Assembly: GCA_021787845.1 (NCBI GenBank)
Contig: JAJYLH010000005.1
Span: 124,001-188,000 of the forward strand
Direction: 5' to 3'
From: Myxococcales bacterium
GTDB taxonomy: Bacteria > Myxococcota > Myxococcia > Myxococcales > JAJYLH01
Length of the DNA: 64,000 bases
Shown here: positions 1 to 8,411 of the stretch, piece by piece
Numbering within the stretch: position 1 is the stretch's first letter
How the letters are laid out: each line of letters starts with the position of its first letter
Made by a program: the position numbers and the translations under genes
Notes under the pieces: model-generated
The model's database searches: none
What the model saw: only the letters and a program-made list of their open reading frames with translations
What the model was told of the DNA's origin: nothing

Positions 1-329
1 GCGAGGACCTGGAGACCTTCCGCCGCAAAACCGCCCGCGAGCGCTCCCAGGGCACCGTCCTCTTGGAGGACCTCCCCGCCGGCTCCTGGGAAGACCTGTT
101 CCCCTCCCGGGAACCGGATGCGCTGGAGAACCTCTGCGAGGCCGAGCGCCGCCGCCGCCTCGCCGCCGCCGTCACCGCCCTCCCCGGCCGCCTCCAGAAG
201 ATGCTCGCGATGTACTATGACGAGGAACTCTCGCTCAAGGATATCGGCGCGGCCTTCGGCGTCTGCGAGAGTCGCATCTGCCAGCTCCTCAAGGGCGCCC
301 AGCGAGAGCTGCGGACCGCGCTCGCCTAG
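1..329 (+). CDS. RNA polymerase sigma factor, FliA/WhiG (sigma-28) type, 3' part only
   Basis: This is the C-terminal end of a sigma-70 family factor. The frame is open to the left edge, so the gene begins outside the window and the in-frame TTG at 63 need not be the start. The last 50 or so residues form a region 4 helix-turn-helix: an LPGR stretch, then YYDEELSLKDIGAAFGV, then ESRICQL. The YYDEELSLKDIG part is typical of sigma-28 (FliA/WhiG) rather than RpoD or ECF factors. Region 4 contacts the -35 promoter element. It ends in TAG at 327. The gene after it is on the other strand, so it appears to be the last gene of its transcript. Whether it controls motility cannot be judged from this fragment. 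Confidence 0.85.
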   Translation, partial: EDLETFRRKTARERSQGTVLLEDLPAGSWEDLFPSREPDALENLCEAERRRRLAAAVTALPGRLQKMLAMYYDEELSLKDIGAAFGVCESRICQLLKGAQRELRTALA

Positions 330-347
330 GGCGGGAGCGCTCTCGGT

Positions 348-953
348 CTACCGCGCCGCCGCCAGGGCCCGGTCGAGCCGCTTGACGTCGAACCCGACGA
401 TGATCGTGCCGTGCACGTCGATCACCGGGACGGCCTGGGAGCGCAGCCCCAGCCGCCGCCGGATGCGCGCGACCTGCCGTGCCGCCTCGGCGTCGTGCTC
501 GACGTCGCGCTCGACGAAGGCGACGCCCCGCGCGGCCAGGTACTCGCGCGCCTTCCGGCACCAGCCGCACCAGCTCGTGCCGTAGATGATGACCGGGTCG
601 TCGCTCGCGCGGGCGGCCGCAGTCCTCGCGAGGGCCTGGTCCGTCTTCGCGAAGTAGAGGGCGCTCGCCGCGTCGACGGGCCGCGCCCGAAGAGCGAGCT
701 TCCGACGGGCGGCTTCCCACCTGAGCTCCTTCCTGCGCGTCTTCTTGTCCCTGCGGACCGAGGCGACCTGCGCGCGGAGAAAGGTCCACTCGATGTTTTC
801 GGACCGAAAGACGACCGCGCGCCTGGTCTCGGAAACGAGCACGCCTTCGAACTTCGAGCCGTTCTTGAGCCTGAGGACGTCGCCCCGGGCGAGCGAGCCC
901 GCGAGCGTACAGGCGGCCACCACGAGCGCGACCCGAACGGCGCCGGTCGGCAT
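348..953 (-). CDS. Exported glutaredoxin-like (thioredoxin-fold) protein
   Basis: 201 residues. The N-terminus (MPTGAVRVALVVAACTLAGS, then LARG) looks like a cleavable signal peptide, so the protein probably acts in the periplasm. Residues 25-70 form a small beta-rich segment that starts DVLRLKNGSKFEGVLV, of the kind seen in many deltaproteobacterial exported proteins. The C-terminal 80 residues are glutaredoxin-like: VIIYGTSWCGWC with the redox pair C129/C132, a helix, then a VPVID segment carrying the cis-proline and a following glycine turn. It would carry out thiol-disulfide exchange. The context (sigma factor on one side, queG on the other) does not reveal a partner. Family assignment is firm, substrate unknown. 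Confidence 0.8.
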   Translation of the reverse strand: MPTGAVRVALVVAACTLAGSLARGDVLRLKNGSKFEGVLVSETRRAVVFRSENIEWTFLRAQVASVRRDKKTRRKELRWEAARRKLALRARPVDAASALYFAKTDQALARTAAARASDDPVIIYGTSWCGWCRKAREYLAARGVAFVERDVEHDAEAARQVARIRRRLGLRSQAVPVIDVHGTIIVGFDVKRLDRALAAAR

Positions 954-1034
954 AGATGAATGATGCGCCTTCGCTCGCCGTACGACAAAGGGTCTTTCGG
1001 CTCGAGGTCACGCCGGGCGACAAAGAAGGCGCGC

Positions 1035-2021
1035 TCATCCTCCGGGCGAAGGGCGCGCCGACGGGGGCTCGTCTTCGCGATCCTTCTCCGCCAGCGCTCG
1101 AGCGGTAAGCAAGAGCCCTTCCGCCCCCCTCCGGGCGAGCGGCGTCCCGTGGATGCGGGACCCGATCTCCTCCGGCGACGATCGCAGGAGGCGTTCGAGC
1201 TGCACGAACGTCTGTTCCGCTCTGGGCGCGAGCGCCTGCCCGAGGACGCCGGGCGGCGGCGGTTCCGACCGGTTCCAGGGACACGCCTCCTGGCAGAGGT
1301 CGCAGCCGAACAGGCGCCCCGACAGCCGGCGCGCGACGGCCTCGGGGAGCGGCGCGTGGCTTTCGATGGTGTGGAAGGCGAGGCAAAGGCGCGCATCGAC
1401 GAACCGCGGCGCGGGGAAGGCGCCGGTCGGACAGGCGCCCAGGCAGGCGGCGCACGATCCGCAACGGTCCGGATGCGGCGCGTCGGGCGTGAGTCGGGCC
1501 GTGGTGATGACGCAGGCGAGGAGCACGTAGGAGCCGAACGCCGGGGTGACGACGCAGCCGTTCTTGCCGATCCACCCGAGGCCAGCTTCCTGCGCCCAGA
1601 CCTTCTCCAGGACCGGTCTCGTGTCACAGGAGGGGTAGCCCACGCTTCCCGGGACGATCCGCTCCATCGCCTCGCAGAGCCGCCGGAGCGGCCGGCGAAC
1701 GACGTTGTGGTAATCGCGCCCGCGGGCGTATCGGGCGACCACCCCGTGCGGCTCGCTTGGCGGCAGCGGTTCAGGGTGGCGGTAGCCGACCGCCAGAGCG
1801 ACGACGCTCTCGGCCCCCGGTAAGACCCGCGAGACGTCGACTCTCGCCTCGCGGCTCTGGCGCATGTACGGCAAGCCAGCGTCCCAGCCTTCCGCGAGCC
1901 ATCGATCGAGCGGGCGCGGGTCGAGGGGACGCGCCCGCGCGATGCCGACGAGGTCGAAGCCGAGACCGCGCGCCGCCTCCTTCACCCGGGCGGCCGCCGA
2001 CGATGGGCCGAACGTGCTCAC
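1035..2021 (-). CDS. queG: Epoxyqueuosine reductase QueG
   Basis: 328 residues, close to the family norm. QueG reduces epoxyqueuosine to queuosine in tRNA and depends on cobalamin and two [4Fe-4S] clusters. Seen here: a DT-RP motif at residue 133 matching the proposed catalytic aspartate, cluster motif C187xxC190xxC193xxxCP, and a second, C240xxC243xxxCP followed by WNR. The frame stays open upstream to 2312, but homology begins at the GTG at 2021 (VSTFGPSSAAAR), which I take as start; no clear Shine-Dalgarno is visible. It is divergent from the lytic transglycosylase gene. The B12 requirement is relevant because a cobalamin riboswitch lies 6 kb away. Confidence 0.93.
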   Translation of the reverse strand: MSTFGPSSAAARVKEAARGLGFDLVGIARARPLDPRPLDRWLAEGWDAGLPYMRQSREARVDVSRVLPGAESVVALAVGYRHPEPLPPSEPHGVVARYARGRDYHNVVRRPLRRLCEAMERIVPGSVGYPSCDTRPVLEKVWAQEAGLGWIGKNGCVVTPAFGSYVLLACVITTARLTPDAPHPDRCGSCAACLGACPTGAFPAPRFVDARLCLAFHTIESHAPLPEAVARRLSGRLFGCDLCQEACPWNRSEPPPPGVLGQALAPRAEQTFVQLERLLRSSPEEIGSRIHGTPLARRGAEGLLLTARALAEKDREDEPPSARPSPGG

Positions 2022-2148
2022 GGCGAGGGGATGGCTTTGGTCGCACACCTTTGTCAAGGGGGCTTTTCGTCCGCTTCCCCGGGTGGCTTCCTCACGCCCC
2101 GGCGGTTTCGTGCGTTGCCGAAGCGGCGCGGCTATCCTCCTCGTGAGC

Positions 2149-2182
2149 GCTCGTTCACCTGGGACCCAGGCGAAGAACGAGC
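2149..2182. promoter_or_regulatory. Nested inverted repeat between queG and slt
   Basis: Perfect 8-base arms GCTCGTTC (2149-2156) and GAACGAGC (2175-2182) enclose a second perfect repeat, CCTGGG-A-CCCAGG (2158-2170). It lies in the 199-base divergent region, 38 bases before the slt start, so it could be an operator or an mRNA leader hairpin. A TATCCT at 2133-2138 just upstream could serve as a -10. No regulator is assigned. Confidence 0.3.
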
Positions 2183-2220
2183 CTCCTGCTTCGCCTCGGA
2201 TCGACCCGCGACCCAAGCCG

Positions 2221-4728
2221 ATGCCCGCCATTTTCGTCGCCGTCCTGCTCAGCGCCTCCGCGTCCGCGGAGCCGAGCCGGCCTCCGCTCCTGTTCTGTCC
2301 CGCGCCGACCACCCCGACGCCGTCGAAGGCTCCGGCGCCGGCCGCGAAGCCGCCGAAGCCGAAGCCGGGCCCGGTGTTCCACGAGAGCGCTGTCGCTCCC
2401 TACTTTCCCTCCGGTCCCCTCGCCAAGGCCGCCGCGGCCCTCGACGACGGCGACGACGCGGCGGCCCTGAAGCTGATTCCCAAGGCGGTGCGCGGTTCGC
2501 CAGCGCGTTTCCTGCGGGCGCTCGCGGACCTGGGCGCCGGCGACCCCGAGACCGCCGCGAAGGAGCTCGAAAAGCTCGCCCCTCTGGCCCCCCCGCTCGC
2601 GGCGCGCTGCCACTGCCTGGCCGCGCAGGGCTTTACGGCCGCCGAGGATTGGGCGGGCGCCGCGCGCAACGAGCTCGCCTGCGCCGCCGACCCGGTCTTG
2701 GGGAAGCTCGCCCGGGTCGAGCACGCGAAGTTGCTCTGGAAGCTCGGGCGCCGGAAGCAGGCGACGCGCGAGCTCATGGCGCTCGTTCATGAGAAGACGC
2801 CCGCCCTCGACGGCGCGCTCTTCGCGCTGGGCACCGTGTTGGAGTCACGGGGGCAGGCGAGAGCGGCGCTGCTGACCTGGCGGCGCATCTACCTCGACGA
2901 CCCGGCGAGCCCGCTGGCGGCGCAGGCGAAGAAACGCGCGCTCGCCGTCTACCGGCAGGCCCGGCTACCTCCGCCGACCGCGGCGCGCCTCGCCAGACGG
3001 GTGGAGAAGCTGCTCCAAGCGGGACGGCTGCGGGCGGCGATTGCCCAGTTGCGCGCCATCCACGTCAAGCCGCTCTGCACCGGAGCCACTTGCCCGCAGC
3101 GCTCCTGCGTCAAGGGAGCGCCCGCGCAGCTCGACACCGGTTCCGGTCCCCTGCTCGACCCGCCCGCGCCGGAGGCGGCTTTGTTCTCGCTCGCCCAGGC
3201 CAGCAAGACCGAAACCCCACCGGGACCGGTCGCGCTCCCGAAGTGCGCCGTCCATCGCGTCGAGCATCCGGCCTCGCCCGTCTCCTGCGAGGTGCAGCTC
3301 TTGCGGGGCCTTGCCGCCAAACGGGTGCGGGCGAATTCGGTGGCGCTCGACCTGCTCTTTCCGGTGTATGCGCGCTGCGCCGACGAGGCCGTGCGCGAGC
3401 GGGCGGCTTTCGCGGCCGCCGGGGCGGCTCTGGCGCTGCACGACCCCGACGCGCCGGCGCTCGCCGTCATCGCCGCCACCCAGTTCGAGGACCAGCCCCT
3501 GTCCGCGCAGGCGCTCATCCTCGCCGCCGATCTCGACCGCCGTCGCGACCGGCGCGCCGGCGAACGGTCGATGCTCCGCCGCCTGGTCGCGCGCTATCCG
3601 GACAGCCCCTTGCGTCCCGAGGCGCTCTTTCGCCTCTTCTGGTCGCACCGCGAGGACGGCCACCCCGAGCGCGGGCTCGGCGACCTGGCTACTCTCTGGA
3701 AAGAATATGACGCCGGCCCGCAGGACGACGGCGGTGACGCCGAGCGAGGCCGCTACTGGTGGGGAAGAACGGTCGCGCAGAGCGCGGTGAAGAAGGATCG
3801 CGCCCGCGGGGTCGGGATGCTCGCCCGGCTCGCCCGCGACCGGCCGCTGACCTATTACGGCCTGCTCGCCCGATCGTATCTGGCGACGCTCCATGTCGAG
3901 GTGAAGCCGGTGACCGGCCCCCTCTACTCGGGACCGCTGCGGCTCGGCCCGCTGGCGAGCGACCCGGCGTTCGCGCTCGGCGAGGAGCTCACCCGCCTCG
4001 GGCTCGACGACGACGCCCGGCGGGCCTTCCTCGCGGTCGATTTTCCGGCGCTCCGGGCCGACGGCCGGCGCGGCATCGAGGCGACGGTCGTAATCCTGCG
4101 GCTGCTCCAGTCGCTCGGCGATCCGGAGGATGCGCAGCTCGTCGCCCGGCGCGAGCTGTTGAAGTTCCTGCGCCAGATGAACGACCCGCTCGCCCGCACG
4201 GCGGCCCGCCTCGCGTTCCCGTTCGCCTACCGCGGCTCGGTCGAAGAGAGCGCCGCCCAGGCCGGCTTCGCTCCCGACTTCCTCGAAGGGCTGATGCGGG
4301 AGGAGAGCGCGCTCAACCCCTATGCCTTGAGCCCGGTCGGCGCCCGGGGGCTGACCCAGCTCATGCCCCGGACCGCCCGGCAGATCGCGCGCAGCATCGG
4401 GCTCAAGCGCTATTCGACCTCCAGACTGTGGGACCCGGCGACGAACATCCGCCTCGGTGGCGTCTACCTCGGGCGGATGCTCAAGACCTTCGGCCATCCG
4501 GGTCTGGCGGCGGCCGCGTACAACGCCGGGCCCGGCGCGGTCGAACGGTGGCTCGACTCCGCCTCCGACGTCTTCGACGAGTTCGTCGAGGACATCCCGT
4601 TCCGGGAGACGCGCGGCTACGTCAAGCGCGTCTTGCGCAGCTACGCGGCCTACCGCTACCTCTACGGCAAGCGCGGGGAGCGAGGCACCATCGTCAGCCT
4701 CGCCCTGCCGCGCGACGTCGACCCCTAG
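2221..4728 (+). CDS. Soluble lytic murein transglycosylase (Slt70-like) with TPR-rich N-terminal domain
   Basis: 835 residues from ATG 2221. The frame is open further upstream, but this ATG gives a signal peptide (MPAIFVAVLLSASASA) and is preferred. A proline-rich linker of Thr/Ala/Lys-Pro follows at about residues 25-55. Roughly 500 residues of helical, TPR-like repeats come next, with a cysteine-bearing loop near residues 285-300. The SLT domain fills the last 150 residues: the MREES motif (catalytic Glu about residue 695), GLTQLMP, and AAAAYNAGPGAV. The enzyme cleaves the glycan strand of peptidoglycan to 1,6-anhydromuropeptides in the periplasm. E. coli Slt70 is about 645 residues, so the repeat region is enlarged. 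Confidence 0.9.
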   Translation: MPAIFVAVLLSASASAEPSRPPLLFCPAPTTPTPSKAPAPAAKPPKPKPGPVFHESAVAPYFPSGPLAKAAAALDDGDDAAALKLIPKAVRGSPARFLRALADLGAGDPETAAKELEKLAPLAPPLAARCHCLAAQGFTAAEDWAGAARNELACAADPVLGKLARVEHAKLLWKLGRRKQATRELMALVHEKTPALDGALFALGTVLESRGQARAALLTWRRIYLDDPASPLAAQAKKRALAVYRQARLPPPTAARLARRVEKLLQAGRLRAAIAQLRAIHVKPLCTGATCPQRSCVKGAPAQLDTGSGPLLDPPAPEAALFSLAQASKTETPPGPVALPKCAVHRVEHPASPVSCEVQLLRGLAAKRVRANSVALDLLFPVYARCADEAVRERAAFAAAGAALALHDPDAPALAVIAATQFEDQPLSAQALILAADLDRRRDRRAGERSMLRRLVARYPDSPLRPEALFRLFWSHREDGHPERGLGDLATLWKEYDAGPQDDGGDAERGRYWWGRTVAQSAVKKDRARGVGMLARLARDRPLTYYGLLARSYLATLHVEVKPVTGPLYSGPLRLGPLASDPAFALGEELTRLGLDDDARRAFLAVDFPALRADGRRGIEATVVILRLLQSLGDPEDAQLVARRELLKFLRQMNDPLARTAARLAFPFAYRGSVEESAAQAGFAPDFLEGLMREESALNPYALSPVGARGLTQLMPRTARQIARSIGLKRYSTSRLWDPATNIRLGGVYLGRMLKTFGHPGLAAAAYNAGPGAVERWLDSASDVFDEFVEDIPFRETRGYVKRVLRSYAAYRYLYGKRGERGTIVSLALPRDVDP

Positions 4729-4904
4729 GGCTCCCCCGGGATACTCGATCCGAAGGAATCCGCGGGCAGGCGGCGCCCGAGAGCGCATGAGCTCACCGAG
4801 ACCGCCGCTAATCGGCAGGCGCGGAGCGGGCGGAGCGCGCCGCGGGCGAAAGTCCGGTCCCGAAACTCGGTGCCCGGCCCGCGCGGACGCCTTATCCTCC
4901 GCCG

Positions 4905-6305
4905 ATGCCCACGCCCAGCGACGCCCTCGTTTTCTTCGGCGCGACCGGAGACCTCGCCTACCAGCAGATCTTTCCGGCCCTGCAGCGGCTCGTGAAGTCG
5001 AAGGAGCTCCGCGTCCCCGTGATCGGCGTCGCCCACTCCGGCTACACCACCGAGCGGCTGATCGCACGCGCCCGCGAGTCGGTCGAGCGCCACGGCGGCG
5101 TCGACCCGCCGGCCTTCGACCAGCTCGCCTCGCTGCTTTCCTACGTCGATGGCGACTACCGCGACCCGGCCACCTTCGCCGCGCTGCGCGGGAAGCTCGG
5201 CCAAGCGAGAGCGCCGCTGCACTACCTCGCGATTCCGCCGAGCCTCTTTTCGACCGTGGTCCGGGGGCTCGGGCAGTCGGGCTGCGCGGAGAACGGCCGG
5301 GTGGTGGTGGAGAAGCCGTTCGGACGCGATCTGACGAGCGCGCGCGCGTTGGGGGAGGCGCTGCACGAGGTCTTCCCCGAGAACCGCGTCTTTCGCATCG
5401 ACCATTTCCTCGGCAAGGAGCCGGTGCAGAACCTCGTCTACTTCCGGTTCGCGAACACGCTCTTCGAGCCCTTGTGGAACGCCCGGTACATCCGCCGGGT
5501 GCAGATCACGATGGCCGAATCGTTCGGCATCCGCACCCGCGGGAAGTTCTACGAAGAGGCGGGCGCCATCCGCGACGTGGTCCAGAACCACCTCTTCGAG
5601 GTGGTCGCGTGCCTGGGGATGGAGCCGCCGCCCGACGGAGAGCAGGACGCCTTTCGGACCGAGAAGGTGCGCCTCCTGCAATCGATTCGCCCGCTCTCCC
5701 TGGACTCGGTCGTCCGCGGCCAGTACGACGGCTACCGCGCCGAGAAGGACGTCGCGCCGGCCTCGACGGTCGAGACGTTCGCGGCGCTCCGGCTCGAAAT
5801 CGAGTCCCCGCGCTGGACCGGCGTCCCCTTCCTCATCCGCGCCGGCAAGAAGATGGCGACCACCGCGACCGAGGTCCTGGTCGAGATGCGGGCGCCGAGA
5901 ACCCCGGCGTTCATCGGCGAGGAGCCGGCCCTGAACCGGTTGCGCCTGCGCCTGGGGCCCGACGTCACCCTCGCCGTGCGGCTGCTCTCCAAAAGGCCGG
6001 GACCGCTCCTGGACGGCGACCCGGTCGAGCTGATCGCGACCCACCACCCGGAGCCGTTCGAGAAGACGGCCTACGAGCGGCTCTTGGGGGACGCGCTCCA
6101 CGGCGACGGGACCCTCTTCGCACGGGAAGACGGGGTCGAGGCGGCCTGGCGGGTGGTGGACCCGGTGCTGGGGGACGTGGTGCCGGTCCAGCCCTACGCG
6201 CCGGGCGGTTGGGGTCCTGCTCTGGCGGACCGGCTGGCGAGCGAGACCGGCGGCCCTTGGCATGACCCCAAGCCCTCCCCATCGGAGCCGCCGCTGGAGA
6301 ATTGA
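4905..6305 (+). CDS. zwf: Glucose-6-phosphate 1-dehydrogenase
   Basis: 466 residues. It oxidises glucose-6-phosphate to 6-phosphogluconolactone with NAD(P)+, the entry to the oxidative pentose-phosphate pathway. The N-terminus has the dinucleotide loop FFGATGDLA. The substrate-binding and catalytic signature RIDHFLGKE is at about residues 164-172, with Phe where Tyr is common; a VQNHLFEVV helix and the GVPFLIRAGKKM strand follow, as in the family. It stands alone: no pgl or gnd lies alongside, but a transketolase is encoded at 28 kb. The ATG at 4905 fits the family N-terminus. Identity is secure. Confidence 0.96.
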   Translation: MPTPSDALVFFGATGDLAYQQIFPALQRLVKSKELRVPVIGVAHSGYTTERLIARARESVERHGGVDPPAFDQLASLLSYVDGDYRDPATFAALRGKLGQARAPLHYLAIPPSLFSTVVRGLGQSGCAENGRVVVEKPFGRDLTSARALGEALHEVFPENRVFRIDHFLGKEPVQNLVYFRFANTLFEPLWNARYIRRVQITMAESFGIRTRGKFYEEAGAIRDVVQNHLFEVVACLGMEPPPDGEQDAFRTEKVRLLQSIRPLSLDSVVRGQYDGYRAEKDVAPASTVETFAALRLEIESPRWTGVPFLIRAGKKMATTATEVLVEMRAPRTPAFIGEEPALNRLRLRLGPDVTLAVRLLSKRPGPLLDGDPVELIATHHPEPFEKTAYERLLGDALHGDGTLFAREDGVEAAWRVVDPVLGDVVPVQPYAPGGWGPALADRLASETGGPWHDPKPSPSEPPLEN

Positions 6306-6537
6306 AGCCCCCCGAGGACCCGGTTCGGATCGCCGCCGACGGCGTCGGCGGACCCGAGCTGCCAGGGCTCCGACATCGGACCGGCGCGTCCACCGGACGG
6401 GGCAGGCACCGCGACCTCCATCCCGACCGCACCGCAGGCCCGGCCGGCCGCCCTCGCCCGGCTTCGCGAACCTGGCAGCCGAGCCCGCGCGGTCGACCGA
6501 CGCGGCTGCTAGGATCGACTTCGCGACGAGGGACCGA

Positions 6538-6705
6538 ATGACGTCTCGCGGAAAACACGCCGAGTACCTGCGCGACCTCGCGCGGTTCGTCTTCGGCGGC
6601 CGGCGGCGGTGGCTTCTGCCGCTGGTGGTCCTGCTCCTGCTCGCCCTCATCCTCGCGGTCACCGGCGCGCTCCACCCGTGGGCGGTGTTCATCTATCCGC
6701 TCTAA
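6538..6705 (+). CDS. Small membrane protein, DUF5989 family
   Basis: 55 residues. A short basic amphipathic N-terminus (LRDLARFVFGGRRRW) is followed by one strongly hydrophobic segment (about residues 24-43) and a short tail ending FIYPL. This layout and the aromatic tail match DUF5989, tiny membrane proteins usually found beside SxtJ-like and carbamoyltransferase genes. None of those partners is present here. A TAGGAT at 6510-6515 could be a -10 element. The frame opens upstream as far as 6262 within zwf, but ATG 6538 fits the family length. Function unknown. Confidence 0.65.
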   Translation: MTSRGKHAEYLRDLARFVFGGRRRWLLPLVVLLLLALILAVTGALHPWAVFIYPL

Positions 6706-6743
6706 GGAAGCGCAACCGGTACCCGGTAGCGGCGCCGTTCACC

Positions 6744-7406
6744 TCAAGGGGCGCCGGGGTCCGTATGGACGATGGCGACCGCGTCGAGGTCGAACCCGCC
6801 GGTGGTGCCGGCGTAGGGGTTCTTCCCGCTGTCCTCGACGCGAACGAACCGCGCGCGCTCAACGCCGATGGTCGCCAGGTCGAAGTCGTCGCCGCCCGCG
6901 ACCGCCGGGTCCGTCGGGTCGATGTCGTTCGTCAGCCAGTTCGCGTCGACCGGCTTCACCCCCGCGCACCCGGGGTAGCCGCCTTTCGGGTCGTCGGCCG
7001 CGCAGGGAAACGTGTGCCAGGTCGTGCCGTCCTCGCTGACCGAGACGATGCCGGTCTCGACGTTTCCGGGGAACGGGTTCTCGAAGACGATGAAGTCCGT
7101 CCCCGGGCCGTCGACGATGTCGTCGTCGAAGCCCAGGACGATGGTTCCTTTATCGCCTAGCGATAGGACATCGAGCGACCCGGCGCAGCATCCCGCGCCC
7201 TCGGGCGGCCCCAGGACCACGCCGGGCATCCGGTCCTGCCCGAAGCCCGCGTCGGGTCCGGGGTCGAAGGACACCACCTTGGTCGCGAAGCGGTGCAAGT
7301 CCCAGTGGTGTCCGCGGAAGGCGGAGCCGGCGTCGGCCCCGGAATGCTCAGCGCCACCGCAAGCGGTGAGCAGCAGCGCAACCGGGAGGATGGCGCGCCG
7401 GGACAC
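6744..7406 (-). CDS. Surface lipoprotein of the FIVFEN type, second gene of the riboswitch operon
   Basis: 220 residues from GTG 7406, only 2 bases after the stop of the upstream lipoprotein gene. The signal peptide ends in a lipobox (LLTAC, Cys16). The mature part is beta-rich with the segment GPGTDFIVFENPF near residue 105, SVSEDGTTWHTFPC near residue 125, and paired cysteines. These features recur in secreted or outer-membrane proteins annotated only as cell surface proteins; the W-T-F-C stretch resembles a discoidin-like beta sandwich. It is co-transcribed behind a cobalamin riboswitch, so a role in corrinoid binding or uptake is plausible but not shown. No TonB receptor or ABC importer is nearby. 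Confidence 0.7.
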   Translation of the reverse strand: MSRRAILPVALLLTACGGAEHSGADAGSAFRGHHWDLHRFATKVVSFDPGPDAGFGQDRMPGVVLGPPEGAGCCAGSLDVLSLGDKGTIVLGFDDDIVDGPGTDFIVFENPFPGNVETGIVSVSEDGTTWHTFPCAADDPKGGYPGCAGVKPVDANWLTNDIDPTDPAVAGGDDFDLATIGVERARFVRVEDSGKNPYAGTTGGFDLDAVAIVHTDPGAP

Positions 7407-7408
7407 GG

Positions 7409-7852
7409 CTACTTCGCCGACGTCATGTGAGACCAGGGATAGCTGCCGCAGCCGCCCTGGTCGGGATGGCTCTGGTCGGCGGTCTTGGTGGTGTTCAGCG
7501 CCGCGGCGGCCGTCTTCTCGCCGTAGTCGACCGTGCACAACCACCAGTCGCCAGCGGCGGTGGGCTGCGTCCAGAGGTTCTTCGAAAACGTGTCGGGGTT
7601 GTACTTCGCGCTGGCCGGCGTCTGGATGATCGCCTCGCGCTTCGAGTTGTCGAACGAAACGATGGTGTCGGTCTCGTCGCTTCCATTGCCGCTCACCCGC
7701 CACGTGCTTTGAGTGATGGTGTCGGTGTCGCCATAGCCGTCGCTCCAGGTGCCGACGACGGCGAGCTTGGGCGGGGTGGTGGTCGCCGGCCCGCAGGCGA
7801 CAGCGAGCGTGGCGAGCGAAAGCAGGGCGAGAAGGGTGACGGTCGGTCGCAT
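7409..7852 (-). CDS. Small lipoprotein, first gene of the cobalamin-riboswitch operon
   Basis: 147 residues. The ATG at 7852 is preceded by GGGAG eight bases upstream and starts a signal peptide ending in a lipobox (LAVAC, Cys20), so it should be lipid-anchored in the envelope. An in-frame ATG at 7867 lacks such support. The mature protein is rich in Trp, Thr and Asp, for example GTWSDGYGDTDTITQSTW and GDWWLCTVDYGE; two late cysteines may form a disulfide. I do not recognise the family. Its interest lies in position: it is the first gene after a cobalamin riboswitch and is followed within 2 bases by a second lipoprotein gene. Confidence 0.75.
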   Translation of the reverse strand: MRPTVTLLALLSLATLAVACGPATTTPPKLAVVGTWSDGYGDTDTITQSTWRVSGNGSDETDTIVSFDNSKREAIIQTPASAKYNPDTFSKNLWTQPTAAGDWWLCTVDYGEKTAAAALNTTKTADQSHPDQGGCGSYPWSHMTSAK

Positions 7853-7945
7853 CGGTAGAGCTCCCAAGGGATGGCGGGTGGAGGTTTCTTGAGGAGCTCG
7901 AAGCGACCGGTTTCGCGAAGGGGAGCCTCGAAGGACGCCGCGCTG

Positions 7946-7997
7946 GCGCGAGACCTCTGTCGACCGCTGCCCCCATCCCCGAGGGCTTTTCTCGCGC
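7946..7997 (-). promoter_or_regulatory. Possible expression-platform hairpin of the cobalamin riboswitch
   Basis: On the minus strand GCGCGAGA (7997-7990) and TCTCGCGC (7953-7946) form perfect 8-base arms 36 bases apart, just 3' of the riboswitch aptamer and about 95 bases before the lipoprotein start. It could be the switching helix or a terminator stem. No T-run follows, so intrinsic termination is doubtful. Confidence 0.3.
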
Positions 7998-8130
7998 GGT
8001 CATCTCCGAGTTCCCGACTTCAGGACCGCTCCCGCCAAAGCTCACCACGAGCGCAGGCGAAGCGGCCCCATACGGTTGCGGGCCAGCGCCGGATTCACAC
8101 CGGACTTCCTCGAACCGGCCGCCCCAACGC
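7995..8130 (-). promoter_or_regulatory. Cobalamin (adenosylcobalamin-type) riboswitch
   Basis: The minus strand reads GAGGAAGTCCGGTGTGAATC (from 8111), then CGGCGCTGGCCCGCAACCGT. This matches the conserved aptamer core of cobalamin riboswitches: GGGAA-like, GGTG-AA-TCC, GC-G-CCCGC-AC-GT. A GTCGGGAACTCGGAGATGAC stretch near 8018-7999 is in the right place for the B12 box but is a weaker match. The element lies about 140 bases upstream of the first lipoprotein gene on the same strand. In this class, B12 binding normally switches the downstream genes off. The core is convincing; exact ends were not folded. Confidence 0.85.
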
Positions 8131-8411
8131 GCACGGCGAACCGGCAGGGCACATCATGCACGATGGGCGCCGCCGCGCAAGTGGGGAAGAAAGGGCGCGC
8201 GTTTCACCCGGTTCCGTTCGCCTGCCCGCGGCGCCGGGGCCGGTTCGATATCAGACCGATCGGTCGGATCCGCCGGACCGGTCTGATCGGTGACGGTCCG
8301 GCCGAGACGTGGCGCGCCGCAACGGGATCGAGCCTGCGCCCGAGAGAGAGCGGACTGCGCGCTCCTGCCGACCGACGCCGCCCCGCCGACTCCTGCTGGA
8401 GAGAGGCAGCC
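8131..8411. other. Intergenic stretch upstream of the riboswitch
   Basis: This is the rest of the 559-base gap between the sigma-54 regulator and the lipoprotein operon. Apart from the inverted repeat at 8250-8287 I see no gene here: the open frames have unbiased composition and no ribosome-binding site. The promoter for the riboswitch transcript should lie between about 8140 and 8200. A TTGCGC followed 18 bases later by TGATGT on the minus strand is only a weak candidate. Confidence 0.4.
8250..8287. repeat. Inverted repeat containing the palindrome GACCGATCGGTC
   Basis: Arms ATCAGACCG (8250-8258) and CGGTCTGAT (8279-8287) are perfectly complementary. The left side contains the near-palindrome AGACCGATCGGTC, whose 12-base core reads GACCGATCGGTC with one base shared with the arm. 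The same 12 bases recur at 53457-53468. It lies between the end of the sigma-54 regulator gene and the riboswitch, so it may act as a transcription terminator for the regulator. It is not followed by a T-run. Confidence 0.35.

Noticed and set aside
4840..4875. GAAAGTCCGG string resembling RNase P RNA
   Set aside because: It lacks the rest of the conserved GAGGAAAGTCCGGGC core and the other RNase P motifs, and the gap is only 176 bases.
2965..5067. 700-codon open frame opposite the lytic transglycosylase gene
   Set aside because: It is antisense to a well-supported SLT gene and its composition is that of a shadow frame.
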